From contig CAYOHP010000024.1 in the NCBI GenBank assembly GCA_964403795.1, positions 1-64,000 on the forward strand: a DNA stretch of 64,000 nt. Reading direction: 5' to 3'. This document shows, one piece after another, positions 53,395 to 62,667 of the stretch (position 1 is the first letter of the stretch; every line of letters starts with the position of its first letter). The notes under the pieces were generated by a model that was not told where the DNA came from, did not search any database, and saw nothing but the letters and a program-made list of their open reading frames with translations. A program made the position numbers and the translations under genes. The DNA comes from CAYOHP01 sp964403795 [NCBI: uncultured bacterium] (GTDB lineage: Bacteria; Muiribacteriota; UBA6191; CAZXTJ01).

Positions 53395-53424
53395 TTCCCG
53401 TCGGACGCGTCCGCATGCTAGTTT
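53395..53424 (+). promoter_or_regulatory. Candidate promoter of the M28 peptidase gene
   Basis: TTCCCG (53395-53400) is followed after 18 bp by TAGTTT (53419-53424). The -35 match is weak; the -10 fits the TAnnnT pattern. The ATG is 50 bp further on. Confidence 0.35.
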
Positions 53425-53474
53425 CGACCCTCGGGGCCTGCCTTGCGGGCCCGCAGAGGATCGAGGAGTCGAGT

Positions 53475-54848
53475 ATGCAGAAGCTCCGTCCGATGCCCCT
53501 TCGCGCCTTCGTGCTCTCGTTCGGCGCGTCCTTCCTGGTCGGCTCCTCCGGGCTGTCGGCCGCCCCGCTCCACATGGTCAAGGTGGCCGAGGCCGATTGG
53601 GCCCGGGCCTCCACCGTGCTCTCGGGCTACGAGGTGGCGGTCGACGAGGCGGTGCTGGCGGTGGCCGACGACGCCGAGCGCGCCCGGCTCGAGTCGGGCG
53701 GCGTCGCCGTGCAAGTCCTCGACTCGAACGACGACCCGGCGCTGCGCTGGTATGTGGTCGACCTCCAGGGGCGGGGCCTGCATTCCCGCTCGCTCCGCCA
53801 TCTGGCACCCGCCGAGCCGGGCCAGCTCCCCGCCGGCTTCGGACCCGCCGTCTTCCAGGACCGGGACCGGGCGGTGCTGCGCCTCGACGAGGCACGGGCC
53901 CACGAGCTCCACGAGTCGGGGTACGAGCTCTTCGAAGCCCGCACCTCGGGCGCACCGGCGGCCGCCTACTCCACCCGGCGCCAGGAGACCCTCGGGTTCT
54001 GGGCCGCCGATCCGCTCGAGGTCGCCGATCCCGCCCCGGTGCTGGCGGCCCTGGAGCCGGCCCGGCGCAAGCTCGACCACGAGTACCTGGTGAACCTCGG
54101 CACCCGCCACTACGCCCAGGAGGGAGGCCGGCTGGCGGCCCAGTTCATGAAGCAGCGCCTCCAGGATGCCGGGCTCGCCGCCGAGTTCCACGACTTCGTC
54201 TACCGGGGCGTGAACCTCCAGAACGTGGTCGCCACCCTGCCCGGCGAGGACCCGGCGGCGCCGGCGGTGATCATCTCGGCCCATATGGACTCGATCCGGC
54301 TCTGGGGTGGCACCGACAAGGCCCCGGGGGCCGACGACAACGCCTCGGGCAGCTCGGCGCTCCTCTCGGTGGCCCGGGCCATGGCGAGGTTCAAGTTCGA
54401 GCGCAGCGTGCGCTTCCTCGCCTTCCACGCCGAGGAGGTCGGCTTGATCGGCTCCAAGGCCTACGCCGACATGGTGGCGGCCCGGGGCGACCAGCTCGCC
54501 GGGGTCCTCAACATGGACATGCTCGGCTACGGCGGCGGCAAGATGGAGGTCATCGGCGACGGGCCCTCCACCGAGCTCGTGAACCGCATCAAGGCCGTGG
54601 GCCAGCCGGTGACCAGCCTGGAGGTCATCCCCACCGTGAAGCCCGAGTTCTGGTACTCCGACCACAGCTCGTTCTGGCGCAAGGGCTACGCCGCGGTGCT
54701 GATCTCGGAAGAGCTCGACAACTTCAATCCCCACATCCACACTCTGAAGGACACCTTCGACAAGATCTCGGCGGAGCGCATCGACCAGAGCCTCCGGGTG
54801 ACCGTGGCCGCGGCCTCGGCGCTCGCCGGTCTGGTCGGTCCCCGGTGA
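53475..54848 (+). CDS. Secreted M28-family aminopeptidase
   Basis: A 457-residue exported zinc aminopeptidase. The signal peptide is AFVLSFGASFLVGSSGLSA. The two-zinc site is complete: AHMDS (His, Asp), ADDNASG (Asp), FHAEEVGLIGS (catalytic and ligand Glu), NMDMLGY (Asp), and IHTLKDTFD (His). The first 170 residues form a separate N-terminal region with propeptide-like features. ATG at 53475 has GAGGAG at good spacing. The metallo-beta-lactamase-fold protein follows 32 bp later. Confidence 0.9.
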   Translation: MQKLRPMPLRAFVLSFGASFLVGSSGLSAAPLHMVKVAEADWARASTVLSGYEVAVDEAVLAVADDAERARLESGGVAVQVLDSNDDPALRWYVVDLQGRGLHSRSLRHLAPAEPGQLPAGFGPAVFQDRDRAVLRLDEARAHELHESGYELFEARTSGAPAAAYSTRRQETLGFWAADPLEVADPAPVLAALEPARRKLDHEYLVNLGTRHYAQEGGRLAAQFMKQRLQDAGLAAEFHDFVYRGVNLQNVVATLPGEDPAAPAVIISAHMDSIRLWGGTDKAPGADDNASGSSALLSVARAMARFKFERSVRFLAFHAEEVGLIGSKAYADMVAARGDQLAGVLNMDMLGYGGGKMEVIGDGPSTELVNRIKAVGQPVTSLEVIPTVKPEFWYSDHSSFWRKGYAAVLISEELDNFNPHIHTLKDTFDKISAERIDQSLRVTVAAASALAGLVGPR

Positions 54849-54880
54849 GGCGGTCGGGGGGAAGGCAGGGAGGGCGCACC

Positions 54881-57301
54881 ATGGCACGGATCGTCTGCCG
54901 GACCGCCCAGAGGTTCCTGGTCGGCCTGGGGCTGGCACTCGCCGCCACGGCCTCGCCCGGTGGTCCCTCGGCGCCGGCCTCCGGTGACCGGATGCGGGCC
55001 TTCACCGTCGACGTGGGCACCGGGCTGGGGATGTACTTCGAGCTGCCCGGCGGCCCCGAAGGTCGCCCCTGGCGCATCGTCTACGACACCGGCAAGGGCC
55101 AGTCGAGCGGCACCGACAACGACATGGTGAGCTTCCTGGTCTCGCCAACGGTCGGCCTGAAGCCGGCCTCCGAGGGCTTCGAGGGCGACGTCATCGATTA
55201 CTTCGTGCTCTCCCATCCGCACGAGGACCACTTCAACGGGGCGATCGCGGTCTTCGAGAGCTTCGACGTCCGCAACGTGATCGAGTCGAAGCAGATCCTG
55301 AACCTCCGCTACCTGGCGCGTTTCAAGGTCTCCGCCATGCAGGAGATCCTGGCCGCCCGCGAGCGGGGCCTGGAGAGCCGCTACTACGTGGTGGCCCTGC
55401 CGTATCCCAACGGCTTCGACCAGCCCCGCGACGGCCAGCCCTTCGACGAGTACGAGCTGGTGGAAGGTTTCCTCCCCGGGTACCTGAAGGGGAAGGTCGA
55501 CCCCAGGAAGGGTCAAGGGAAGGTACGCTTCCCCTTCGGGCCCGACCAGGTGGCGCAACCCGTCGAGGTTCCCGTGAACGAGCTGATCAAGGACGAGCGG
55601 GTCCTGAAGAAGCTCGACCCCGAGTTCGTCGAGGGAGTGATGCCGATCGACGTGCTCCCGGTCGGCACCCAGTTCGCGCTGGGGCGGGAGGGCGGCTTCA
55701 CGGTCCTCCACGGCGACACGGTGGCGGCTCTCGATCCGGAGAACGTCCACGACGAGAGCTACCGGGCCTCCACTCCCTACTACCGGGAAGCGGACCTGAA
55801 CGACAGCTCGGTCGCCATCCGGGTCCATTACAAGGCCACCAGCATCATGGTTCCCGGCGATGCCGAGGGTCGCGACAAGCGCCCCTCGTCCATGCTGCAC
55901 CTGGCCGACCTGTTCGGGACCGGTGAGGACGAGGACGCCTACACCGCCGAGGAGATGGCCAGCTACCTCCGGATGGACCGCCCCGAAGGCGAACGTCTGC
56001 CCCTGCTCCCCGGGTTCGAGCGCTACGTGATGGCGGGCGCCGAGATGCTCGAGCTGTTCGACTCGGGGTACGTCACGCTGGACCGGGTCACCCCCGAAGA
56101 CCTCGAGGTCGCCCACGGCGACAAGGAATGGACCATCAAGGCCAAGAAGTTCGAGAGCCCGGGCGACGTCCCCGACGGCATCATCGGGTGGGCCAAGGGA
56201 GGCGGCAAGCGGCGGGAGACGGTGCATCCCGAGTGGAAGGAGCGGCTGCTCCGGCTCCACCAGGACCTGGCCTTGAACCGCCAGAAGATGGAGTCGCTGC
56301 GCAACCGGTTCCTGGGTTGGCTGAAGGGCGCCAAGCCCCGGCTCGACAAGGACGGCAAGAGCTTCCGGCTGATCTGGGACAAGCCGGTCTACACCATCAC
56401 CAACCTGGTGAACATCACCGAGCGGGTCTTCTACGTGGACCCTTCGCTGGCCAACCTGCTCGCCGGGTTCGTGCTCCGTTCCGACGAGTTCCTCGACTAC
56501 CTGGCGCCCGAGGACCGCAGCCAGTGGGCCAAGCGGGGCGAGCGCCACATGCTCGACGTGGCCGACCAGATCAAGGCCGAGTCCGGGATCGACATCCTCA
56601 AGAGCGACGTGCTGGTGTTCGGTCACCACGGCTCGTTCACCTCGGGCTCGCTCGGGTTCGTGCTCCGGGTGGATCCCAACGTCGGGATCATCTCGGCCGA
56701 CGACAAGAACTACACCGGCTCCACGCTGCCCGACTTCTCGGCCCTGTTCTGGAACATGAACAGCCACCATCCCAAGGCCCGGGCGTTACTCCACTCGCTC
56801 TTCTTCCACGCCGACCTGCTGGCCAGGAAGCGCGGTGAGCCGGTCGACGGGTACGCCGAGCGCAACCGCTACTCGCAGTCGGCGGCCCGGGTGTTCCGGC
56901 GGCGCCGGCGCTGGCCGATCCCGCTGTGGCGGACCGACTTCAACGACGACCTCACCAACGTGAACACCCTGACCGACAACATCGCCATCGAGACCGACGG
57001 GTCGGCGCCGATCTGGGCCTTTGCCCGGCACATCGGGAAGGACGGCAAGGACGCCCTGCCCGAGGACGCCGCTGCCAACCCCGACCGCTACCGCTACTGG
57101 TCCCAGGAGCTGGTGGGGAGCCATCCCGCCGGCTCGCCCGAGATCCGGCCCCATGACCCCAGCGGGGTGATCCGCACCTTCGCGGTCGAGGACCGCCTCG
57201 AGGAGTCCATGGCCCTGCGCGGCATCATGCCGGCACCCCGCAGCGAACTCGAGGAACTCGCCGATGAGTCCTACGAGGACTGGACGCACGACCACGAGTA
57301 G
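54881..57301 (+). CDS. Secreted metallo-beta-lactamase-fold protein (ComEC/Rec2-like nuclease domain)
   Basis: An 806-residue exported protein with an N-terminal signal (FLVGLGLALAATASPGG). The MBL motif LSHPHEDHFNGAI (H-x-H-x-D-H) lies at about residue 110. Later motifs are SVAIRVHYKATSIMVPGDAE (metal-bridging Asp) and VLVFGHHGSF (His), in the pattern of ComEC/Rec2-type extracellular domains, which are not themselves channels. The protein is far longer than a plain MBL domain because of large insertions between the motifs. It might act on extracellular nucleic acids or other substrates. The ATG has GGGAGG upstream, and it is 32 bp from the M28 gene, so the two are probably co-transcribed. 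Confidence 0.8.
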   Translation: MARIVCRTAQRFLVGLGLALAATASPGGPSAPASGDRMRAFTVDVGTGLGMYFELPGGPEGRPWRIVYDTGKGQSSGTDNDMVSFLVSPTVGLKPASEGFEGDVIDYFVLSHPHEDHFNGAIAVFESFDVRNVIESKQILNLRYLARFKVSAMQEILAARERGLESRYYVVALPYPNGFDQPRDGQPFDEYELVEGFLPGYLKGKVDPRKGQGKVRFPFGPDQVAQPVEVPVNELIKDERVLKKLDPEFVEGVMPIDVLPVGTQFALGREGGFTVLHGDTVAALDPENVHDESYRASTPYYREADLNDSSVAIRVHYKATSIMVPGDAEGRDKRPSSMLHLADLFGTGEDEDAYTAEEMASYLRMDRPEGERLPLLPGFERYVMAGAEMLELFDSGYVTLDRVTPEDLEVAHGDKEWTIKAKKFESPGDVPDGIIGWAKGGGKRRETVHPEWKERLLRLHQDLALNRQKMESLRNRFLGWLKGAKPRLDKDGKSFRLIWDKPVYTITNLVNITERVFYVDPSLANLLAGFVLRSDEFLDYLAPEDRSQWAKRGERHMLDVADQIKAESGIDILKSDVLVFGHHGSFTSGSLGFVLRVDPNVGIISADDKNYTGSTLPDFSALFWNMNSHHPKARALLHSLFFHADLLARKRGEPVDGYAERNRYSQSAARVFRRRRRWPIPLWRTDFNDDLTNVNTLTDNIAIETDGSAPIWAFARHIGKDGKDALPEDAAANPDRYRYWSQELVGSHPAGSPEIRPHDPSGVIRTFAVEDRLEESMALRGIMPAPRSELEELADESYEDWTHDHE

Positions 57302-57341
57302 TCCGGAGGGGGCACCCCCCGCATCCGAGGTCTGCACCCTG

Positions 57342-58130
57342 TCAGCGGGCGGGCGCGACTGGCGTGGAGCTCTTCGTCAGGTAGGCCGCGTAGGCCTCGT
57401 CGAAGTGGTCGCGCTGGTCGTCGGTCAGGGTCTCGACCAGGTGGCGGTAGGCGTCAGGTGCGGGCCGCGGCGCGGCGAACGGGCCCTCGGGGGGCAGAGG
57501 CCCCGGGTCGATCCGGGACGTGCCCGGAGAAGCCGCGCCCGCCACGGACGCCGCCTGGGGGCGGTCTTCGGCGTCGGCCTCCATCCCCTCCCTGAGATGC
57601 TGGAGCAGCAGGGCTACCGTGAGGGTCCCGGCGATGGTGAGGGCCGCCACCGGGAAGCCGGAGAGGCCCATGGCGGCGAGCGTGACCTTGAGGGCGGTGG
57701 CGGTCGCCACCTGCACTCCGATGGCAGCCCAGTCGGCGTTCGCGAGGTTGCCGGAGCCGATCTCCCAGCCCACGAAGCCGGCGGCCATCAAGGCGGCCTG
57801 GCCGAGCACCGGGCCGAGCGGGAGCAGGGGGACGAGGTGGGCCACGATCCCGACCGTCACGAAGTCGCCGATCAGGCCGCCGACGACCTTGCGGTTGACC
57901 AGGTCCTCGACCTCGAGACGGTCCTCGCCGGCGGCTTGCAGGGCGAGCTGGGAGCCCGCAACCAGGAAGGGGGTCGCCAAGGCCCACCCCCCTGCATTCT
58001 CGCCCACCTTGCGGGCGGTCTCGGCCCAGGCCGGGGCGCTCCCGCCTTCGGCCAGGAGCCGGGCCGCCGGTGCCGCCAGATGCAGGAGCGCTGCCAGCAG
58101 GCAGGTCCAGCTCCCGGTTCGGCGTCGCAT
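57342..58130 (-). CDS. Membrane protein of unknown function
   Basis: A 262-residue protein with an N-terminal signal-like segment and about five further hydrophobic segments (IGDFVTVGIVAHLVPLLPLG, LMAAGFVGWEIG, FPVAALTIAGTLTVALLL). The C-terminal 80 residues are hydrophilic and end with a short helix (ETLTDDQRDHFDEAYAAYLT). No family recognised. A start preceded by GGGAGGAG at 58130. It converges with the MBL gene and is divergent from the giant membrane protein. Confidence 0.7.
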   Translation of the reverse strand: MRRRTGSWTCLLAALLHLAAPAARLLAEGGSAPAWAETARKVGENAGGWALATPFLVAGSQLALQAAGEDRLEVEDLVNRKVVGGLIGDFVTVGIVAHLVPLLPLGPVLGQAALMAAGFVGWEIGSGNLANADWAAIGVQVATATALKVTLAAMGLSGFPVAALTIAGTLTVALLLQHLREGMEADAEDRPQAASVAGAASPGTSRIDPGPLPPEGPFAAPRPAPDAYRHLVETLTDDQRDHFDEAYAAYLTKSSTPVAPAR

Positions 58131-58250
58131 GCGGGGCTCCTCCCGGCCGGCGGTCCGGCCGCGGCGGGCGTGCGGTGCCCCACCAGTCTAAGGACGCGGC
58201 GACGTTCGTCGAGCCCATGGTCCTGCGAGGAAACCCACGCCCTACGGCCC

Positions 58251-58279
58251 TCGACCGGGGGGCGACTCTGGCCTACCCT
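58251..58279 (+). promoter_or_regulatory. Candidate promoter of the giant membrane protein gene
   Basis: TCGACC (58251-58256), 17 bp, TACCCT (58274-58279). The start codon is 57 bp downstream, so there is a short leader. Confidence 0.45.
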
Positions 58280-58336
58280 GGTCCGGGGGTCGGGCCAGGG
58301 TGGGTCGGCGCCCGGCGACCCCCGGAGTGGGGAGCG

Positions 58337-61300
58337 ATGTTCCTCTTCGAATCGGTCTGGGTCCTGTTCGCGATCTTCCTCTCCAGCCTGTTCTGGGCCG
58401 GGACCGGCCACCTGCTCTGGCTCTTCTACTCCTTCCTCTGGCGGAGCGGGATCTCCCTCCTGGGGGTGGGGAAGAAGGAACCGGTCGTGGTCGCCACACC
58501 CGGGGCCGACGAAGGCCTGTTCGGCCGGCTGACGACCGTGCTGGCCCGACAGGGCCTCCGGCTGGTCGGGGTGCTCGGCGCCTTCCTGGCGCTCTGGGGC
58601 TTCTTCTGGCTCCTCGGGGACCTGGTGGCCGACCAGGCCCTCCAGCGACGGATCCAGCTCGCCGCCTTGATGGTGCTGACCCTGGCGCTGCTGGTGGCCG
58701 GATACCGGATCCGGGTGGCCAGCGAGGACCTGCTGGGGACCGGTCTGCTCTGCCTGGGCTTCTGGATGATCCCGATCGACGCCTGGTTCTACGAGGTCTA
58801 CATCCTGGGGTACTCGACCCGGTCGGCGTGGCAGCTCTTCGGGGCCCTGTCCGTGCTGGGTGCCTTCCTCGTGAACCGGACCGGCAGCCGGACCTTCGGA
58901 TGGATGACTCCGCCCTGCCTGCTGGCCTCGATCCTCCTGATGGGGGACAAGTTCCGCTGGCCTGTCGAGCAGCTCGCCTGGGTGGCATCGGTGATCGGCC
59001 CGGGGTTCCTGGCCATGGCGCGCTGGACCGGGACGGACCCTGCCTCCCGGGCGCACCGGTGTACCAGCTCGCTCCTGGTCTGTGCCATGGTCTCGCCGGT
59101 GATCGCGCTGGGCGCCCTGGCCTCCTCCAGTCCCGAGGTCGCCCCCTGGCTGCCGCTGGCGGTGGCGGTGGCCGGCAGCGGGACGGTGGCGGCGGTTGCC
59201 TATCTGGTCTCGGACCTGCGTGGGCTCCTGCTGCTGGTGCCCTATCACGTCTTCCTGTTCCAGGAGGTCTTCCACCGCTATTCGGTGGACTACGGCTCGC
59301 TCGGGCTGCTGGCGGCCGCGCTGGGTCTGGCCCTCCTGGCCCTGGAGCGGACCCGACGTCGGGGAGCCGAGCGTCGCCGGGGCCTCGATCCCTGGTGTTC
59401 GGTGCCGGCCCTGACGCTGCTGCTGGCGGCCGTGGTGGGGGACGGGACCATGCTCGCCCTGCTGGTCTCCCGGATCGCCGGACTCCGGATCCCCGATGTG
59501 GCGGGTCTGGCACCCGAGGCGATGGGGGGAGCCTGGGCCGAGATCCAGCGCGGCGTCTTCTACCTGTCGCGCCTCGATCCCGCCCTGGACAGGCTGGCGG
59601 TCTCGGGCCTGCTCGCCGCCTCCGGGATCGCCTACCTGGGAGGCCAGGTTCCGATCCCGTTGTTCTGCTACGGGGCGGGGATTCCGTTGGTCACTGGACT
59701 CGTCTCGCTGGTGGCTCGACTCCGTCCCGCCGAGATCTGGTTCGAGTCCTATGCCGGGTACTTCGGGTGCCTGACCCTGGTGCTGGTGGCCTCCGGCCTG
59801 GCGCTGCGTTCGGGATCCTTGCGCTGGGCTGCGCAGGGATTGGCCGCCGCGGCCCACCTGTTGGCGCCTCCCACCTACCTGTTGGCCGGGGTCCGGATCT
59901 GGCGCCCCGAAGCGCCCCCCGAGTGGTACCTGCAACTGGTTCCCGTGGTGATGGGGTTCCAGTGCCTGTTCCACGCCCGGGCCACCGGACGGTATCCGAA
60001 CCTGGGTCGCATCGGAGCCGTGTTGGCCGCCTTCCCATGGCCCTTCGTGATCCTGGCGCTCTCGTATCGGGAGGCGCCCGGGATGCTGCCTTGGCTGGTC
60101 ACCGGGGGCCTGGTGATCGGGGGCTGCCTGCTCTTCGACGGCCTGCACCGGAGCGACCTCGGTGTGGCCGTGGCGGGAGGACTCGGGCTGGCGGGCACGG
60201 TGCTCGCGGCGGCCATCCGGGTCGGCCAGGGCGAGGTGATGGCCAAGCTGGTGGTGGTGGTCTTCGGGCTGGTGCTGCTCTGGGCCGGGTCGCGCTCGCG
60301 CAAGGAGACCGGGGCCCTGGTGTGTCTGCTGGCGTTGGCCGGGGTGGCGGGCGGCGAGCCGGTGCGGCGGCGGTTGGATCGCGAGCGGGTCGAGGCCCTC
60401 GGGGCCGCCAATCCCGACGATCCGATGATCCGGGTGGTGCTGGCCGCCTCGGGCTGGACGGTGCCTCCCGAGGCGTCGGGAGAGGTGCTCGGGAGGCGGC
60501 TCCAGGAGCACCTCTCGGCCCTGAGCGGGATCGCCTCGGCAGCCGCTGCGCTGCAACTGGTGGCGACCCCCCTACGGTTGGAGGTGCCGGCCCGGGCGAG
60601 GGCCAGCGATCGTCTCGGGTGGCAGAGGGACGTGGCGCCCCGGAGTCTCGACTTCACGGGCCTGGCACGTCGCCTTCCCGGGTCCCCGGTCCTCCCCCCT
60701 CGGGCCGGCGATCGGCTGGAGGACGTCCCTGCCGATCTCTTCCATCTGCGGTTCGAGGGCGCCGCCTCCCTGGCCCGGATCCTGGCGTTCTACCGGGAGC
60801 GGGGGCGGACGATCCTGGCGGTGACGGCTCCCGGGCTCGCCCTTCCCGATCCCGGGACGGCGTTCGCGCGGGCCACCGGAGTGGGCCTGGTCGAGGCCGC
60901 CGCGGGCTGCCGGAGGGGCGCCTTGGTGTTCGGGGACCCGGCGCTGGGACTGGCTCCCGATCTGGTGGTGGTGCTCGAGTTCCCGGACGAGGCCGCCGCC
61001 GGGAAGGCCCACTCCGGGCTGTCGGGCCGGGTGGGTGCCGGGCTCCTGAAGCGGGACCGGGAGCTCCTGGTGATCGGGACGGTGGCGAGCCGGGTGGCCA
61101 GGATCGCGGACTTCGTGGGGCGCCCACCCTCCGGGGAGGCCCTTTCCCACGAACCCGACTTCCGCTATGCCAGCCTGCTCCCGCTCCCGGGCCCCGACGG
61201 CCGGCTCTTCGTGTCCGAGGCGGTAGTGCGGAGGTTGATCTCGTACCGGTCGTGGGTGGCGACCAACCGACGCCTCGACTGCCTGGCCGAACTCGCCGAT

Positions 61301-62614
61301 CTCGAGGCGGCCATCGCCTTCGGGAGGAGCAGCGGCAGACCCCTTCCCGAGGAGGCCGGGAAGGCCCGGACCGAGGCCCTGCACCGGAAGTGGATCCGGG
61401 ACGTGGTCCCGTGCCGGTCCGGCGGGACTCTCGGCTCCTCGCCCGAGGGACTGCCTCGCTGCTCCTTGCATGGCGACCGCCGGAAGCCGGAACCGTTGGA
61501 CGATGCGGCGATCGAGGGCGTGTACCCCGAGGAAGCCCAGGGCTACCGCAACTTCCAGTGGCGGTACCAGTCGCTCTACTCGACCTGGATCGACCCGATC
61601 TCGGTGGGGATCACTGCGGGCGAGCGCAGGGTGGAACTCCGGACCGCCATCCTCCCGGTGGCGCGGCTGCCGTTCTACCGCAGCCTCCGGGCCGTGTCCG
61701 AGGAGCAGCCCGTGGCCTCGGGAACCCTGGGCCTGCCGCCCGGCACCGACCAGGCGATGGCCGCCGTGGCGGTCCGACTGCCCACCGATCGCCATCCCGC
61801 CTGGCGCTCCTGGTCCGGGATGTTCCGACGGTACTACTGGCGCGAGCCGGCGCTGTGGAAGCTGGACTCGGCGCTCGAACCGAATCCCTTCGGGGAGGCG
61901 GCCGGCTTCGTGCTCATGCCCGGCGACCCGGGGTTCCTGGCGTCCCCCGACCGCCTCTGGAAGGACGAGACGCCTCCCCCGGTGGCGGCCTGGCGCGAGG
62001 TGTCGGATCCCGCCCGCGCCGGGGCCTACCTGGAGACCCTGGTGGGAGGGCGCGGTCATCGCACTCTGGCAGGGGGCGGGACGGCCTACGGCTTCCGGGT
62101 CTTCGGACGCCGGTGGTTGCACGCCGCGGTGGGGAACCGGGGGGTCGTGCTGGCGACCGCGCCGGAGCGACTCGAGACCCTGGTGGCGGCTGCGCCCTCG
62201 AGCGGGGTCCTCCCCGACGGGAGCGCGTGGGCGAGGATCCGGCCGGCGCGCCTCTGGGAGGCCGGCGGGAACTACCGGAGCCTGGCGGGAGGACTCCTGG
62301 GTCCCCAGTGCCGGAAGCTCCGGGCCTCGGTCCAGAACCTGATCGACCTCGGTCTTCCTTGGCCAGCCGGTCCTGTGGCGTGGCCGCAGGGCGAGCCGTT
62401 CCTGGCTCCCGATGCGGCCTGTCCTGCAGGAGGTCGGCTGGAGACCAGGGCCGGGACGATCGCCTGCACGCTCCATGGAGTCACCAGAGCCGAGACCGAG
62501 GCGTCGCCGGTACCGGGATCGCCCCTCGATCGCATGATCACCTCGTTCGACTCCCTCGAACTCGAGATCTCTGCCCAGGCGGATGCCATCTGGACCCGGG
62601 TGGTGTTCGAGTAG
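58337..62614 (+). CDS. Giant membrane protein, 1425 residues, with DUF3352-like C-terminus
   Basis: The largest gene in the window. The N-terminal half (about 1-660) is a run of about 20 transmembrane segments with short loops (for example LGAFLALWGFFWLLGDLVAD). From about 680 to 1425 it is soluble, with FHLRFEGAASLARILAFYRE and GNRGVVLATAPERLETLVAA; the latter resembles the repeating pattern of DUF3352 proteins, in which a lipoprotein-like fold is followed by a P-E-R-L-E segment. An alternative reading is a diverged periplasmic domain. No function is known. The ATG follows GGGGAGCG. The long polytopic part recalls DUF2339-type proteins. Confidence 0.75.
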   Translation: MFLFESVWVLFAIFLSSLFWAGTGHLLWLFYSFLWRSGISLLGVGKKEPVVVATPGADEGLFGRLTTVLARQGLRLVGVLGAFLALWGFFWLLGDLVADQALQRRIQLAALMVLTLALLVAGYRIRVASEDLLGTGLLCLGFWMIPIDAWFYEVYILGYSTRSAWQLFGALSVLGAFLVNRTGSRTFGWMTPPCLLASILLMGDKFRWPVEQLAWVASVIGPGFLAMARWTGTDPASRAHRCTSSLLVCAMVSPVIALGALASSSPEVAPWLPLAVAVAGSGTVAAVAYLVSDLRGLLLLVPYHVFLFQEVFHRYSVDYGSLGLLAAALGLALLALERTRRRGAERRRGLDPWCSVPALTLLLAAVVGDGTMLALLVSRIAGLRIPDVAGLAPEAMGGAWAEIQRGVFYLSRLDPALDRLAVSGLLAASGIAYLGGQVPIPLFCYGAGIPLVTGLVSLVARLRPAEIWFESYAGYFGCLTLVLVASGLALRSGSLRWAAQGLAAAAHLLAPPTYLLAGVRIWRPEAPPEWYLQLVPVVMGFQCLFHARATGRYPNLGRIGAVLAAFPWPFVILALSYREAPGMLPWLVTGGLVIGGCLLFDGLHRSDLGVAVAGGLGLAGTVLAAAIRVGQGEVMAKLVVVVFGLVLLWAGSRSRKETGALVCLLALAGVAGGEPVRRRLDRERVEALGAANPDDPMIRVVLAASGWTVPPEASGEVLGRRLQEHLSALSGIASAAAALQLVATPLRLEVPARARASDRLGWQRDVAPRSLDFTGLARRLPGSPVLPPRAGDRLEDVPADLFHLRFEGAASLARILAFYRERGRTILAVTAPGLALPDPGTAFARATGVGLVEAAAGCRRGALVFGDPALGLAPDLVVVLEFPDEAAAGKAHSGLSGRVGAGLLKRDRELLVIGTVASRVARIADFVGRPPSGEALSHEPDFRYASLLPLPGPDGRLFVSEAVVRRLISYRSWVATNRRLDCLAELADLEAAIAFGRSSGRPLPEEAGKARTEALHRKWIRDVVPCRSGGTLGSSPEGLPRCSLHGDRRKPEPLDDAAIEGVYPEEAQGYRNFQWRYQSLYSTWIDPISVGITAGERRVELRTAILPVARLPFYRSLRAVSEEQPVASGTLGLPPGTDQAMAAVAVRLPTDRHPAWRSWSGMFRRYYWREPALWKLDSALEPNPFGEAAGFVLMPGDPGFLASPDRLWKDETPPPVAAWREVSDPARAGAYLETLVGGRGHRTLAGGGTAYGFRVFGRRWLHAAVGNRGVVLATAPERLETLVAAAPSSGVLPDGSAWARIRPARLWEAGGNYRSLAGGLLGPQCRKLRASVQNLIDLGLPWPAGPVAWPQGEPFLAPDAACPAGGRLETRAGTIACTLHGVTRAETEASPVPGSPLDRMITSFDSLELEISAQADAIWTRVVFE

Positions 62615-62631
62615 AAAACGCCTGCATGCGC

Positions 62632-62661
62632 TTGACGCGACCGGGTGTCGGCGACGACAAT
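62632..62661 (+). promoter_or_regulatory. Best sigma70-like promoter in the window, before the M20 gene
   Basis: TTGACG (62632-62637) is followed by 18 bp and GACAAT (62656-62661). The -35 matches five of six consensus bases. The transcript would begin near 62668 and carry a leader of about 286 bases before the ATG at 62954. A 9-bp inverted repeat (GCCTGCATG at 62620 and CATGCAGGC at 62667) brackets the promoter and could be an operator. Confidence 0.6.
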
Positions 62662-62667
62662 GGAATC

